The position numbers and the translations under genes are program-made. Positions 15,516 through 25,235 of a stretch of DNA of 34,229 nt are shown here, piece by piece. This DNA comes from an uncultured Pelagibacteraceae bacterium (GTDB lineage: Bacteria; Pseudomonadota; Alphaproteobacteria; Pelagibacterales; Pelagibacteraceae), in assembly GCA_902559395.1 (NCBI GenBank), contig CACEHR010000010.1, forward strand, positions 1 to 34,229, written 5' to 3'. Below the pieces are notes generated by a model that did not search any database, had not been told where the DNA came from, and saw nothing but the letters and a program-made list of their open reading frames with translations. Every line of letters begins with the position of its first letter. The stretch's first letter is position 1.

Positions 15516-16409
15516 ATGTCTAAAACCATCTCTTTATTCAGTGCTTTATTGTGTACTTTCATTTGGGGCACAACTTTCATTGCCCAAGACACAGGCATGG
15601 ACAATATTGGTCCCTTTACATTTAATGCTGTGAGGTTTTTTGTTGGTTTTTTAGCCATAATTCCACTTATGATTTTATTTGAATTAAAAAATTTTAAATC
15701 AGAATTTAAATTAGATAAAAAAACTTTCATAATTTATTCATTATTAATTGGAATTTCTTTATTCTTAGGCTCTGCACTACAACAAGTTGCTTTGCTTTAC
15801 ACAGATGTTGCAAATGCTGCTTTTTTTACAATTTTTTACGTGCCAATGGTACCGATTATCATTTTTTTGTTTGGTAAAAAATCAATGCATTGGAGTGTAT
15901 GGCCTTCAGTAGTTCTATGTTTAATTGGAGGATATTTATTAACAAATTTTCATGATGCAACAGTAAGATTAGGAGATACTTTAGTTGTTTTGGGAGCTTT
16001 ATTTTGGAGCACTCATATCATTTTTACTGGGATCATTATCACTAAATACAATCTTCCACTTACCTTAGGAGCTGCGCAGACTTTAATTGTAGCTATTTTT
16101 TCATTTATAATCGGAATTATTTATGAAGAATTTATTTTAAGTAATATTTTAATGGAAATTTATTCAATTTTATATGCAGGTATATTATCTGGTGGATTTG
16201 CATTTGTATTACAAATTTATGCCCAGCGTAATATTACTCCAGCACCCGCAGCTATAATTTTTTCTCTTGAAGGTGTATTTGCGACTATAGCTGCTTGGTT
16301 TATTTTAAATCAAATTCTAGATGTTAATAATTTACTTGGATGCTTTTTTATTCTATGTGGAGTTCTCTTGTCTCAATTACTCCCTTTAATAAAAAAAAAA
16401 TATATTTAA
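15516..16409 (+). CDS. EamA/DMT-family membrane transporter
   Basis: A 297-residue inner-membrane protein with about ten hydrophobic segments arranged as two EamA repeats (halves roughly 1-140 and 145-295). The start FIWGTTFIAQDTGMDNIGP and the late segment with APAAIIFSLEGVFATIAAWF are typical of the drug/metabolite exporter superfamily. Substrate is unknown; family members export amino acids or other metabolites. It follows aceF by 6 bases, which hints at a shared transcript, though a functional link to PDH is not evident. Its stop codon overlaps the stop of the convergent uppP. Confidence 0.9.
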   Translation: MSKTISLFSALLCTFIWGTTFIAQDTGMDNIGPFTFNAVRFFVGFLAIIPLMILFELKNFKSEFKLDKKTFIIYSLLIGISLFLGSALQQVALLYTDVANAAFFTIFYVPMVPIIIFLFGKKSMHWSVWPSVVLCLIGGYLLTNFHDATVRLGDTLVVLGALFWSTHIIFTGIIITKYNLPLTLGAAQTLIVAIFSFIIGIIYEEFILSNILMEIYSILYAGILSGGFAFVLQIYAQRNITPAPAAIIFSLEGVFATIAAWFILNQILDVNNLLGCFFILCGVLLSQLLPLIKKKYI

Positions 16410-17170
16410 TAAATTAAATTAAATAAAATCAAAGCAATTATTATTCTATAAATTACAAACGCATTCATTGAAAATTTATTTATATAAATTAAAAAGAATT
16501 TAACTGTTAGAAAAGAAAAAATAAAAGAAGATATAATTGCAATAACAACTAAGTAATTAAACTGAATTGATTGTTCAACAACATCTTTTAAGCTTAAGGC
16601 ACTAGCTCCAGCCAACGCTGGGATTGAAAGTAAAAAAGATATCTTACTTGAGTCTACTCTATTAAATTTTAAAATTCTCGCAGCTGTTATAGTAATTCCT
16701 GCCCTACTCACTCCAGGCACAAGAGAGAAAATTTGGAAAATACCTATAAATATTATTGACTGAAAATTTAAATTTGAGGAAATTTTTTTATCAAATCGAT
16801 TTTTGTCTGAGATGTATAAAATTATTGCGAATATAAAAGTAGTCCAAGCAATGACTTCTAAATTTCTTAAGTGATAAATTAAATTTGTACTATAAAGTAT
16901 GTATCCAACAATTATTAATGGAATAGATCCTAATACAATTAAATTTAAAATTCTTTTATTTTTTCTGACATCAAACAATTCATCTTTAAAAAAATAAATT
17001 ATTGCTATTAGAGAACCTAGATGGAGGCTGATATCAATAAGTAAAGAACTAGATTTAAATTCATATAAAGTAGAAACCAAAATTAAATGAGCAGAGGAAC
17101 TAATAGGAAGAAATTCAGATATTCCTTGAATTGCAGAGAGAATTAAAACTTCTATAATATTTTGAAACAT
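16406..17170 (-). CDS. uppP: Undecaprenyl-diphosphatase
   Basis: A 254-residue integral membrane enzyme that recycles the undecaprenyl-PP lipid carrier for peptidoglycan and surface-glycan synthesis. The (E/Q)xxxE motif is QGISE (residues 15-19), continuing into EFLPISSSAH (19-28). The second family motif is PGVSRAG (152-158) with the essential Arg R156. Both motifs and the eight or so membrane segments fit BacA/UppP; the length is slightly short of the roughly 270 of E. coli. It is divergent from gltD across 183 bases and convergent with the DMT transporter, overlapping its stop by 4 bases. Confidence 0.94.
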   Translation of the reverse strand: MFQNIIEVLILSAIQGISEFLPISSSAHLILVSTLYEFKSSSLLIDISLHLGSLIAIIYFFKDELFDVRKNKRILNLIVLGSIPLIIVGYILYSTNLIYHLRNLEVIAWTTFIFAIILYISDKNRFDKKISSNLNFQSIIFIGIFQIFSLVPGVSRAGITITAARILKFNRVDSSKISFLLSIPALAGASALSLKDVVEQSIQFNYLVVIAIISSFIFSFLTVKFFLIYINKFSMNAFVIYRIIIALILFNLIY

Positions 17171-17218
17171 TATTTCTTCGTAACTTATAAAGTATTTATT
17201 TAAAACAATTCGATTTAA

Positions 17219-17337
17219 GCATAATAGCTATGCAATAATTAAAAACTTGTTTATTGGCGGCAATAATTTAAAAATTAAGGTCAATATATATGACCTATTT
17301 TATGCTTTATATACATAAATCAGGGTATATTTTGCCC
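17219..17337. promoter_or_regulatory. uppP-gltD intergenic regulatory region with inverted repeats
   Basis: The largest gap in the window (17171-17353) holds several inverted repeats. AGGTCA-N7-TGACCT (17278-17296) is the best: six-base perfect arms that include G/C. TTTATG-N9-CATAAA (17299-17319) lies immediately downstream, and GCATA-N5-TATGC (17219-17233) lies upstream. GGG-N9-CCC (17323-17337) is a weaker match. A -10 such as TATACA (17310-17315) or TATATT (17326-17331) would lie among them; neither has a good -35. The 19-base palindrome resembles a dimeric repressor/activator site for gltDB. I do not recognise the regulator, and no NtrC-like GCAC-N5-GTGC site is seen. Confidence 0.5.
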
Positions 17338-17353
17338 AAACTTAAATAATATT

Positions 17354-18793
17354 ATGCCAGATAAAATGCTCAAATTTGTTAAAATAGGTCAACAAACTCC
17401 ACCTAAAAGAGAAGTTGATACAAGAAAGAAAGATTTTAACGAGATTTATGACGAGTATATCAATGAAAAAGCCAAAGAACAGTCGAGTAGATGTTCACAA
17501 TGTGGAGTACCTTTTTGCCAAGTTCATTGTCCTTTAAGTAATAACATTCCAGATTGGCTTAAACTTACAGCAGAGGGAAGATTAAAAGAGGCGTATGAAT
17601 TATCCCAAAGCACCAACAATATGCCTGAAGTGTGTGGCCGTATTTGCCCCCAAGATAGATTATGCGAGGGAAATTGTGTAATTGAACAGTCTGGTCATGG
17701 AACAGTAACTATTGGATCAGTAGAAAAATATATTACAGATAATGCTTGGGCTCAGGGCTGGGTAAAACCAATTAAGGTAACGAATGAAAAAAATCAAAGC
17801 GTAGGAATTATAGGAGCAGGTCCTGCTGGCTTAGCTGCTGCAGAACAATTAAGAAAAAATGGATATAAAATTACTGTCTACGATAGATATGATAGAGCAG
17901 GAGGATTATTAATTTATGGAATTCCAAATTTTAAATTAGAAAAAGAAGTTGTAGAGCGAAGAACAAAACTCTTAAAGGATGGAGGAATTGAATTTGTTCA
18001 AAATTTTGAAGTTGGTAAGGATGCAAGCCTAGACCAATTGAGAAAAAAACACGATGCAATTTTAATTGCCACAGGAGTTTATAAAGCAAGAGAAGTAAAC
18101 TTACCTGGAAATGATCTTGATAATATTTTTCCTGCAATGGATTTTTTAACATCATCTAATAAAAAAGGTCTAGGAGATGATGTTGAGTTGTTTGATAAAG
18201 GAATTTTAAATGCAGAAGGTAAAGATGTTGTTGTAATCGGTGGAGGTGACACAGCAATGGATTGTGTAAGAACTTCTATAAGACAGAAGGCAAAATCTGT
18301 TAAATGTTTGTATAGAAGAGATAAAGAAAATATGCCGGGATCTGCTAGAGAAGTTGCAAATGCAGAAGAAGAAGGTGTTGAGTTTGTTTGGTTATCAAGT
18401 CCTAAAGAATTTAAAGGTACAAATAAAGTAGAAAAAATAATTGTAGATAAAATTAAACTAGGTGATCCAGACGAGACAGGAAGAAGAAAGCCACAAGTAC
18501 AAGAAGGCTCAAGTTACGAAACAAAAGCAGATATGGTTATCAAAGCACTAGGTTTTGATCCTGAAGATTTACCAAATTTATTTGATAGTAGTGAATTACA
18601 AGTAACAAAGTGGGGAACTATTAAAACAGATTTTGATACTATGGAAACAAATATAAAAGGGGTGTTTGCTGCTGGTGATATAGTTAGAGGAGCTTCATTA
18701 GTTGTTTGGGCGATAAAAGATGGAAGAGATGCAGCAGCTTCAATAAAAACTTATCTAGAGAGTAAATCTAAAGTGGAAAAAAGAGTGGCTTAA
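17354..18793 (+). CDS. gltD: Glutamate synthase (NADPH) small subunit
   Basis: A 479-residue flavoprotein that passes electrons from NADPH through FAD to the large subunit. The N-terminal domain has two cysteine clusters for low-potential [4Fe-4S] centres: C47, C50, C55, C59 and C94, C98, C104, C108. The FAD Rossmann motif is GIIGAGPAG (151-159), and the NADPH motif GGGDTAMD begins at 296. The C-terminal GDIVRGASLVVWAIKDGRDAA closes the FAD site. Full length. The gltD-gltB order is the reverse of the E. coli order; the gltB start overlaps the gltD stop by 1 base (TAATG), so the two subunits are coupled. Confidence 0.97.
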   Translation: MPDKMLKFVKIGQQTPPKREVDTRKKDFNEIYDEYINEKAKEQSSRCSQCGVPFCQVHCPLSNNIPDWLKLTAEGRLKEAYELSQSTNNMPEVCGRICPQDRLCEGNCVIEQSGHGTVTIGSVEKYITDNAWAQGWVKPIKVTNEKNQSVGIIGAGPAGLAAAEQLRKNGYKITVYDRYDRAGGLLIYGIPNFKLEKEVVERRTKLLKDGGIEFVQNFEVGKDASLDQLRKKHDAILIATGVYKAREVNLPGNDLDNIFPAMDFLTSSNKKGLGDDVELFDKGILNAEGKDVVVIGGGDTAMDCVRTSIRQKAKSVKCLYRRDKENMPGSAREVANAEEEGVEFVWLSSPKEFKGTNKVEKIIVDKIKLGDPDETGRRKPQVQEGSSYETKADMVIKALGFDPEDLPNLFDSSELQVTKWGTIKTDFDTMETNIKGVFAAGDIVRGASLVVWAIKDGRDAAASIKTYLESKSKVEKRVA

Positions 18794-21700
18794 TGGAAAA
18801 TTATAAAAAGAACCTTCACCTTTTAAAAGAAAATAATGTTTATTCAGAAGACATGGAGCATGATGCTTGTGGTGTAGGTATAATTGCATCAACTGAAGGT
18901 AAAAAATCTCGTAAAGTTGTAGAGTATGGTATTGAAGCGTTAAAAGCAGTTTGGCATAGAGGCGCTGTAGATGCCGATGGAAAAACTGGTGATGGAGCTG
19001 GAATTCATGTTGAAATACCAAAAGATTTCTTCATTGAAAAGATAGAAGTGACAGGACACACACATGACAATTCTGAAATATGTGTGGGCATGATATTTCT
19101 ACCTCGGAATGATTACGCAGCACAAGAAAGTTGCAAAACTATTGTGGAAAGTGAATTAACAAAAAATGATTTTAGTATTTACGGTTGGAGACAAGTTCCA
19201 GTTAATCCAAAAGTTTTAGGAGAAAAGGCATTCCAAACAATGCCTGAAATTATCCAAGTATTGTTTAAACCTTATAATCCAGAATTAACAAATAAAGATT
19301 TAGAAAGAAAAATTTATGAGACTAGGAGAAAGATAGAAAACGAGGCTTTTAAAAAATCTTTAAACAATTTTTATATTTGTTCATTGAGTTCTAAATCTAT
19401 CATTTACAAAGGAATGTTTTTAGCTGAAGCTATCTCAGATTTTTACCTTGATTTAAAAGATGAGAGATTTGTTTCAAGGTTTGCTATTTTTCATCAAAGA
19501 TTTTCAACAAATACAGCACCTAGCTGGAATTTAGCTCAACCCTTTAGAGCTATAGCGCATAATGGAGAAATTAATACTTATAGAGGAAATAAAAATTGGA
19601 TGAAAGTTCATGAGCAAGAGATGAACAGTCCCCTTTTTGACGATGTTGAAAACTTAAAACCTGTTATACAACAGGGAGCATCAGACTCTGCTGCATTAGA
19701 CAATGTTTTTGAATTATTAAATATATCTGGTCAGCCTGCGCCTTTGGCGAAGCTTATGTTAGTTCCAGACGCATGGTCTAAAAAAAATAAAACTCTACCA
19801 AAAGATCACCAACAATTATTTAATTTTTTAAACAGCACTATGGAGCCATGGGATGGACCAGCAGCTATTGCTGGAACTGATAATGAGTGGGTTATAGCTG
19901 CAAATGATAGAAATGGATTAAGACCTTTAAGATACGCAATTACAAAAGATAAATTATTATTTGCAGGTTCTGAAACAGGAATGATTGAATTAAATGAAAA
20001 AAGAATTTTGTCAAAGGGAAGATTGGGTCCTGGGGAAATAATTGGAGTTAGAATAGAAAAAGGTAAAGTGTTTACTAACAAGCAAATAAAAGATTATTTA
20101 GCCAAAGAATATAAACACTTTAATTCACAAATTATCGACCTAGATGATAAGTTAACCATTTCAGATGAAAAAAATTCTTTTTCGGGAGATGATTTAAGAA
20201 GAAGGCAATATACTTTTGGAATAAGTTTAGAAGACCTTGAGCTCATACTGCATCCTATGGCAGAAGATGCTAAAGAAGCAACTGGATCTATGGGTGACGA
20301 TACACCATTGGCTGTTTTGTCAGATAGATATAGACCATTATACCATTTTTTTAGACAGAATTTTAGCCAAGTCACCAACCCACCAATAGACTCTTTAAGA
20401 GAAAACAAGGTTATGAGTTTGAAAACAAGATTTGGAAATCTTGGAAATATTTTAAATTTTGATAATTTAACAAAGCAAAATATTTATGTTTTAAATAGTC
20501 CAATATTATCAAATTCACAGTTTGAAAAATTTATAAATTTTTTTGGCAATAACTCATCTATAATTGATTGTACTTTTTCTGAAGAAGAGACTTTGTTTGA
20601 CTCAATTAAAAAAATTCAAAAAGAAGCTGAAATTGCAGTGAGACAGGGAGTTACTCAATTGATTTTAAGTGACAAAGAGCTTTCTAGCTTAAAACTTCCA
20701 ATACCAATGCTTTTAGCAGTTGGATCAATTAATTCGTTCCTTATTGAAAAAAAACTAAGAGGATATGTATCAATAAATGTACAATCTGGAGAGGTTTTAG
20801 ATACACACTCTTTTGCAACCTTAATAGGAGTTGGAGCAACTACTGTAAATCCATATTTAGCATTTGATAGTTTATTTCAGCGCCATGAAAAGAAGTTATT
20901 TGGTCAATTTAGCTTTGATGAATGTGTAGAGAGATACATAAAATCAGTAAACGCAGGTTTATTAAAGATCATGTCTAAGATGGGTATTTCAGTTCTAAGT
21001 TCTTATAGAGGTGGATGTAACTTTGAAACTGTAGGTTTAAGTAGAACAATTGTTGCAGATTATTTTCCAGGAGTGGTCTCTAAAATTTCAGGTATTGGAC
21101 TTACGGGTATAGAGAAAAAAATTAGAGAAATTCATAAAGAGGCATTTGAAAGTTCTGAAACCATATTGCCGATAGGCGGTATATATAGATATCGTAAAAA
21201 TGGTGAAACACATCAATATCAAGGAAAATTAATTCATTTACTTCAAAGTGCAGTAGGATCTAATTCTTATGATGCCTATAAAAGATATGCGGATGGAATA
21301 TATAGTTTACCACCTATTAATCTTAGAGACTTAATTGATTTCAGAGAAAAAAAATTAAGTGGGCCAATAGATATTTCTGAGGTTGAGCCAATAGAAAATA
21401 TTTTAAAGAGATTTGGAAGTGGGAGCATGTCTCATGGAGCTTTATCGAAAGAGGCACATGAAACTTTGGCAACTGGTATGAATAGGATCAAAGGTGCTTC
21501 ATGTAGTGGAGAGGGCGGTGAAGATGCAAGTAGATTTAAAGTTTTAGATAATGGTGATAGTGCAAACTCAAGAGTTAAACAGATAGCTTCTGCAAGATTT
21601 GGAGTTACAGTTAATTATCTTAATAATTGTAATGAGATAGAAATTAAAATTGCACAAGGCGCTAAGCCTGGTGAAGGGGGTCAGTTACCAGGATTTAAGG

Positions 21701-23298
21701 TTACCGAAGAAATTGCTAAACTTAGACATTCAACTCCTGGAGTAACTTTAATATCACCACCACCACATCATGATATTTATTCAATAGAAGACCTTGCACA
21801 ACTAATTTATGATTTGAAACAAATAAATCCTAAAGCAAGAATTGGAGTTAAGCTTGTTGCTTCCTCAGGAGTAGGAACAATTGCAGCTGGTGTTGCTAAA
21901 GCAAAAGCAGATATAATATTAATTTCTGGACATAATGGTGGAACAGGAGCAACACCACAGACTAGTGTTAAGTATGTTGGAATACCATGGGAAATGGGTT
22001 TGACAGAAGCAAACCAAGTATTAACTTTAAATAATCTCAGACATAAAGTTACACTAAGAACGGACGGTGGAATTAAAACTGGAAGAGATGTAGTGATAGC
22101 TGCAATGATGGGTGCTGAGGAATATGGTGTTGCTACTACAGCATTAGTTGCAATGGGATGTATAATGGTAAGGCAGTGTCATTCAAATACATGTCCCGTA
22201 GGCGTTTGTACTCAAGATGAGAAGCTCAGAGAAAAATTTACTGGAACTCCAGAAAAAGTAGTTAATTTGTTCACATTTATAGCCCGTGAAGTAAGAGAAA
22301 TATTGGCAAATTTAGGTTTTAAATCATTAAATGAAGTGATTGGTAGGACAGACTTGTTAAAACAGGTTAGTAAGGGTTCTCCAAATTTAGACGATTTAGA
22401 TTTAAATCCTTTATTTGTTCAAGCTGATACTGGAAATAATCCAAGGTATTGTGAGGATCAAGAAATAAATAATGTACCAGATACTCTTGACCAACAAATT
22501 TGGCCAGAAATTGAACAAGCTTTAGATAATTCTGAAAAAATTGAGAAAGAATATCAAATAAAAAATACTCACAGAGCAGTAGGCACAAGAATTTCTCATC
22601 ATTTGTATAAAAAATATGGTTATGAAAAACTTGATGAAAACTTTTTAGTTTTAAATTTTAAAGGTTCAGCGGGTCAATCATTTGGAGCATTTTCTTCTAA
22701 AGGTTTAAAGCTTGTATTAAAGGGAGATGCAAATGATTATGTTGGTAAAGGTTTGTCAGGAGCTACTATTTCAATAAAATTACCTGAAGAGAGCAATTTA
22801 GTTTCAAATGAGAACACAATTTTAGGAAATACCGTTCTTTACGGAGCTACTTCGGGAAAACTTTTTGCTGCTGGCCAAGCTGGTGAAAGATTTTCAGTTA
22901 GAAATTCTGGTGCAGTTACAGTTATTGAAGGATGCGATTCTAATGGATGTGAATATATGACTGGTGGAACTGTAGTAATTTTAGGAGATGTTGGTGATAA
23001 TTTTGCAGCTGGTATGACAGGTGGAATGGCTTTTATATATGACAAATCTCAACAATTTGAAAAGAAAGTAAATACAGAGTCAGTAGTTTGGCAAAATGTA
23101 GAGACAGATTATTGGAAAGGATATTTAAAAAATTTAGTTAGTGAGCACTTTAAAGAAACTGAGTCTCAATTATCGAAAAAAATAATTGAAAACTTTGAAG
23201 ATGAAGTAAATAATTTTGTTCAGGTGTGTCCTAAAGAAATGTTGGATAAATTAAAAAATCCAATTACTTTAAAAAAAGATATTAAAAAAGTTAGCTAA
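18793..23298 (+). CDS. gltB: Glutamate synthase (NADPH) large subunit
   Basis: A 1501-residue enzyme making two glutamates from glutamine and 2-oxoglutarate. The N-terminal amidotransferase starts at C26 (DACGVGI), so a propeptide of 25 residues is expected to be removed. The central region follows, then the FMN domain (GASCSGEGGEDASRF and AKPGEGGQLPGFKV segments). The [3Fe-4S] cysteines are C1123, C1129 and C1134 in CIMVRQCHSNTCPVG. The C-terminal beta-helix with repeated GxxxG turns begins near GSAGQSFGAFSS. All domains are intact. Together with gltD this provides the GOGAT half of ammonium assimilation; glutamine synthetase is not in the window. Its stop overlaps the convergent hydrolase stop by 4 bases. 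Confidence 0.97.
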   Translation: MENYKKNLHLLKENNVYSEDMEHDACGVGIIASTEGKKSRKVVEYGIEALKAVWHRGAVDADGKTGDGAGIHVEIPKDFFIEKIEVTGHTHDNSEICVGMIFLPRNDYAAQESCKTIVESELTKNDFSIYGWRQVPVNPKVLGEKAFQTMPEIIQVLFKPYNPELTNKDLERKIYETRRKIENEAFKKSLNNFYICSLSSKSIIYKGMFLAEAISDFYLDLKDERFVSRFAIFHQRFSTNTAPSWNLAQPFRAIAHNGEINTYRGNKNWMKVHEQEMNSPLFDDVENLKPVIQQGASDSAALDNVFELLNISGQPAPLAKLMLVPDAWSKKNKTLPKDHQQLFNFLNSTMEPWDGPAAIAGTDNEWVIAANDRNGLRPLRYAITKDKLLFAGSETGMIELNEKRILSKGRLGPGEIIGVRIEKGKVFTNKQIKDYLAKEYKHFNSQIIDLDDKLTISDEKNSFSGDDLRRRQYTFGISLEDLELILHPMAEDAKEATGSMGDDTPLAVLSDRYRPLYHFFRQNFSQVTNPPIDSLRENKVMSLKTRFGNLGNILNFDNLTKQNIYVLNSPILSNSQFEKFINFFGNNSSIIDCTFSEEETLFDSIKKIQKEAEIAVRQGVTQLILSDKELSSLKLPIPMLLAVGSINSFLIEKKLRGYVSINVQSGEVLDTHSFATLIGVGATTVNPYLAFDSLFQRHEKKLFGQFSFDECVERYIKSVNAGLLKIMSKMGISVLSSYRGGCNFETVGLSRTIVADYFPGVVSKISGIGLTGIEKKIREIHKEAFESSETILPIGGIYRYRKNGETHQYQGKLIHLLQSAVGSNSYDAYKRYADGIYSLPPINLRDLIDFREKKLSGPIDISEVEPIENILKRFGSGSMSHGALSKEAHETLATGMNRIKGASCSGEGGEDASRFKVLDNGDSANSRVKQIASARFGVTVNYLNNCNEIEIKIAQGAKPGEGGQLPGFKVTEEIAKLRHSTPGVTLISPPPHHDIYSIEDLAQLIYDLKQINPKARIGVKLVASSGVGTIAAGVAKAKADIILISGHNGGTGATPQTSVKYVGIPWEMGLTEANQVLTLNNLRHKVTLRTDGGIKTGRDVVIAAMMGAEEYGVATTALVAMGCIMVRQCHSNTCPVGVCTQDEKLREKFTGTPEKVVNLFTFIAREVREILANLGFKSLNEVIGRTDLLKQVSKGSPNLDDLDLNPLFVQADTGNNPRYCEDQEINNVPDTLDQQIWPEIEQALDNSEKIEKEYQIKNTHRAVGTRISHHLYKKYGYEKLDENFLVLNFKGSAGQSFGAFSSKGLKLVLKGDANDYVGKGLSGATISIKLPEESNLVSNENTILGNTVLYGATSGKLFAAGQAGERFSVRNSGAVTVIEGCDSNGCEYMTGGTVVILGDVGDNFAAGMTGGMAFIYDKSQQFEKKVNTESVVWQNVETDYWKGYLKNLVSEHFKETESQLSKKIIENFEDEVNNFVQVCPKEMLDKLKNPITLKKDIKKVS

Positions 23299-24038
23299 AT
23301 TAATAATTTAAGCTCTTTTAAAATTATATTTAACCATTTTTTATTTGATAAACTGTGATCACCTTTTTTTACAATATTTAATTTTTTCTTAGCATTTGGA
23401 AATAATCTTAAAACTTTTCTTGAATATGAGACAGGAACTGCCTCATCTTTTTCACCATGTACCATTGTTACTTTAATATTTGAATTTATTTTCTTATTTA
23501 AGACTTTGTTTTTTCTTCCATCTTTTATTAATTGTAGAGTAATTGGATATTCATAATTGCCATGTTTTAATTGATAAATACCCTTACGTATTGTTTCCTC
23601 TTTCATTTTTTTGGTAAATTTTTTCCACATTAAATTTTCTAAAAATTCAGGAGCAGCCCCTATTCCTAAAAATCCTTTAATCTGTTTTTTGAAAATTTTG
23701 AATTGATTGAGCGAAATCCATGCACCCATACTTGAGCCAATTAATACAAATTCTTTTTTTTTAACGTATTTTCTAATTAAAATTGACGTCTCTTTACTCC
23801 ATTTTGAAATATTTCCATTTACAAATTTTCCAGAAGATTTTCCATGACCAGAGTATTCTAGTGCTAAAAAACTTACTTTATTTTTTTTGGCAAATTTCAA
23901 AAATGCATTTGGTTTTTTTCCTTCAAGATCTGACATAAAGCCATGCAAAAAAACTATAAAAGAACTATTTTTAAAAATTTTAGAAATATGTCTAATTTTC
24001 TTTGTATTTGATATTTGATGAAATCTGAAATTTGCCAT
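23295..24038 (-). CDS. Alpha/beta-hydrolase (ABHD10-like esterase/thioesterase)
   Basis: A 247-residue cytoplasmic hydrolase. The catalytic triad is readable: nucleophile S103 in GSSMG (101-105), acid D198 in VHGEKDEAVP, and H228 in GDHSLS. The oxyanion region is FLHGFMSDLEGKK (30-42), and the motif YSGHGKSSG (62-70) is typical of the group that includes mitochondrial ABHD10 and alphaproteobacterial relatives. It is lysine-rich, as expected for this genome. The natural ester or thioester is unknown. It is convergent with gltB (4-base overlap at the stops) and divergent from the glycosyltransferase gene across 42 bases. Confidence 0.85.
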   Translation of the reverse strand: MANFRFHQISNTKKIRHISKIFKNSSFIVFLHGFMSDLEGKKPNAFLKFAKKNKVSFLALEYSGHGKSSGKFVNGNISKWSKETSILIRKYVKKKEFVLIGSSMGAWISLNQFKIFKKQIKGFLGIGAAPEFLENLMWKKFTKKMKEETIRKGIYQLKHGNYEYPITLQLIKDGRKNKVLNKKINSNIKVTMVHGEKDEAVPVSYSRKVLRLFPNAKKKLNIVKKGDHSLSNKKWLNIILKELKLLI

Positions 24039-24066
24039 AATCGTTTATAAGTTTTGTCTATTAATA

Positions 24067-24072
24067 TATAAT
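24067..24072 (+). promoter_or_regulatory. Candidate -10 of the glycosyltransferase-thrS transcript
   Basis: A perfect TATAAT ends 8 bases before the ATG at 24081. If used, the message would be leaderless or nearly so. The -35 region (24044-24049, TTTATA) is poor. This could be the start of a long transcript running into thrS and the translation genes. Confidence 0.35.
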
Positions 24073-24080
24073 CATATCAA

Positions 24081-25235
24081 ATGTCATCTGATTTAAAAGT
24101 TTTACAAGTAATACCAAAATTAGGTTATGGAGGAGCTGAAACAGGGTGTTATGATATAGCACATTACTTACCAGAAAATAATTGTAAATCATTTCTTGTA
24201 ACTAGTGGTGGTGAATTACTTAAATTTGTAGATAGAAAAAAAGTTAAGGTATTTAGACTTCCTGTACAGAGTAAAAATCCTTTACTAATTTTAATTAATG
24301 CTTTTATCTTAATTGGAATAATTTTAATTTATAATATTTCTTTAGTTCATGCAAGAAGTAGAGCACCTGCTTGGTCATGTTTGTTAGCAACAAAAATCAC
24401 AGGACGAAAATTTGTAACTACATTTCATGGAACATACAATTTTAAGGGTAATATAAAAAAAATTTATAATTCAGTAATGACTAGAGCAGATTTAATTATT
24501 GCAGGATCTAATTTTATTTTTTCTCATATAAAAAAAAATTATTCAAAATATTTAAATGAGAAAAAAAAATTAATGGTTATTTTTAGAGGAATAAATGTCG
24601 ATTACTTTGATCCAACAACCAAAATTGAAATTGATGAGAAAAAATTATTAAAAAAATGGGACATTGAAAAAGATAAAAAAATTATACTTTTACCCGGTAG
24701 GTTAACTTCTTGGAAAGGACAGGAAGTATTTATTGAGGCAATTAACTTAGTGAATATAGAACTGGGTTATGAAGCATTTTATGCCGTTATTCTAGGTAGT
24801 GATCAAGGTAGAGATTTATATAAGAAAAAATTAATAAGACTTTCAGAGCAATATAGATTGTCTAAACAAATAAGATTTATCGATCATTGCAAGGATATGG
24901 CCTTAGCTTATAAAGTTTCTGACATTATTGTTTCAGCCTCAACTGAACCAGAGGCTTTCGGCAGAGTTGCTGTCGAAGCACAATCAATGGAAAAACCAAT
25001 TATAGCAAGTAACATTGGAGGTTCTAACGAAACGATAATTGATGAAAAAACTGGTTTTTTATACGAAGCAGGAAATGCTAAATCATTAAGTAATAAAATT
25101 TTAAAAACTCTTAACATGGATGAAACTCTATTAAAATCAATTGGTTATGAGGGAAGAAAAAACATAGTTCAAAAATTTAATGTTGAAAAAATGTGCTTTT
25201 CTACTTATTCAGAGTATAAGAGATTATTAAATTAA
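24081..25235 (+). CDS. GT4-family glycosyltransferase
   Basis: A 384-residue GT-B fold retaining glycosyltransferase. The N-terminal Rossmann half has the GGAE turn (17-20) and an HARSRAP segment. A hydrophobic patch at about 69-90 may lie on the membrane. The C-terminal half has LLPGRLTSWKGQE (nucleotide-sugar site) and the family EX7E motif from E291 to E299 (EPEAFGRVAVE), then IGGSNETI. It transfers a sugar from a nucleotide donor to a lipid-linked or surface glycan; donor and acceptor are not known. Its stop is immediately followed by the thrS start, an odd partner. With the WavE-like gene after lepA, it suggests surface-glycan genes have been placed on both sides of the translation cluster. 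Confidence 0.9.
   Translation: MSSDLKVLQVIPKLGYGGAETGCYDIAHYLPENNCKSFLVTSGGELLKFVDRKKVKVFRLPVQSKNPLLILINAFILIGIILIYNISLVHARSRAPAWSCLLATKITGRKFVTTFHGTYNFKGNIKKIYNSVMTRADLIIAGSNFIFSHIKKNYSKYLNEKKKLMVIFRGINVDYFDPTTKIEIDEKKLLKKWDIEKDKKIILLPGRLTSWKGQEVFIEAINLVNIELGYEAFYAVILGSDQGRDLYKKKLIRLSEQYRLSKQIRFIDHCKDMALAYKVSDIIVSASTEPEAFGRVAVEAQSMEKPIIASNIGGSNETIIDEKTGFLYEAGNAKSLSNKILKTLNMDETLLKSIGYEGRKNIVQKFNVEKMCFSTYSEYKRLLN

Noticed and set aside
17251..17265. Sequence around TTGGCGGCAATAATT considered as a sigma-54 promoter for gltD
   Set aside because: The GG and GC elements do not have the required spacing or the TTGCA half.
22839..23045. Minus-strand open frame opposite the gltB C-terminal region, rich in Pro
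   Set aside because: It is the shadow of the Gly-rich beta-helix (GGN codons read as NCC) of a certain gltB.
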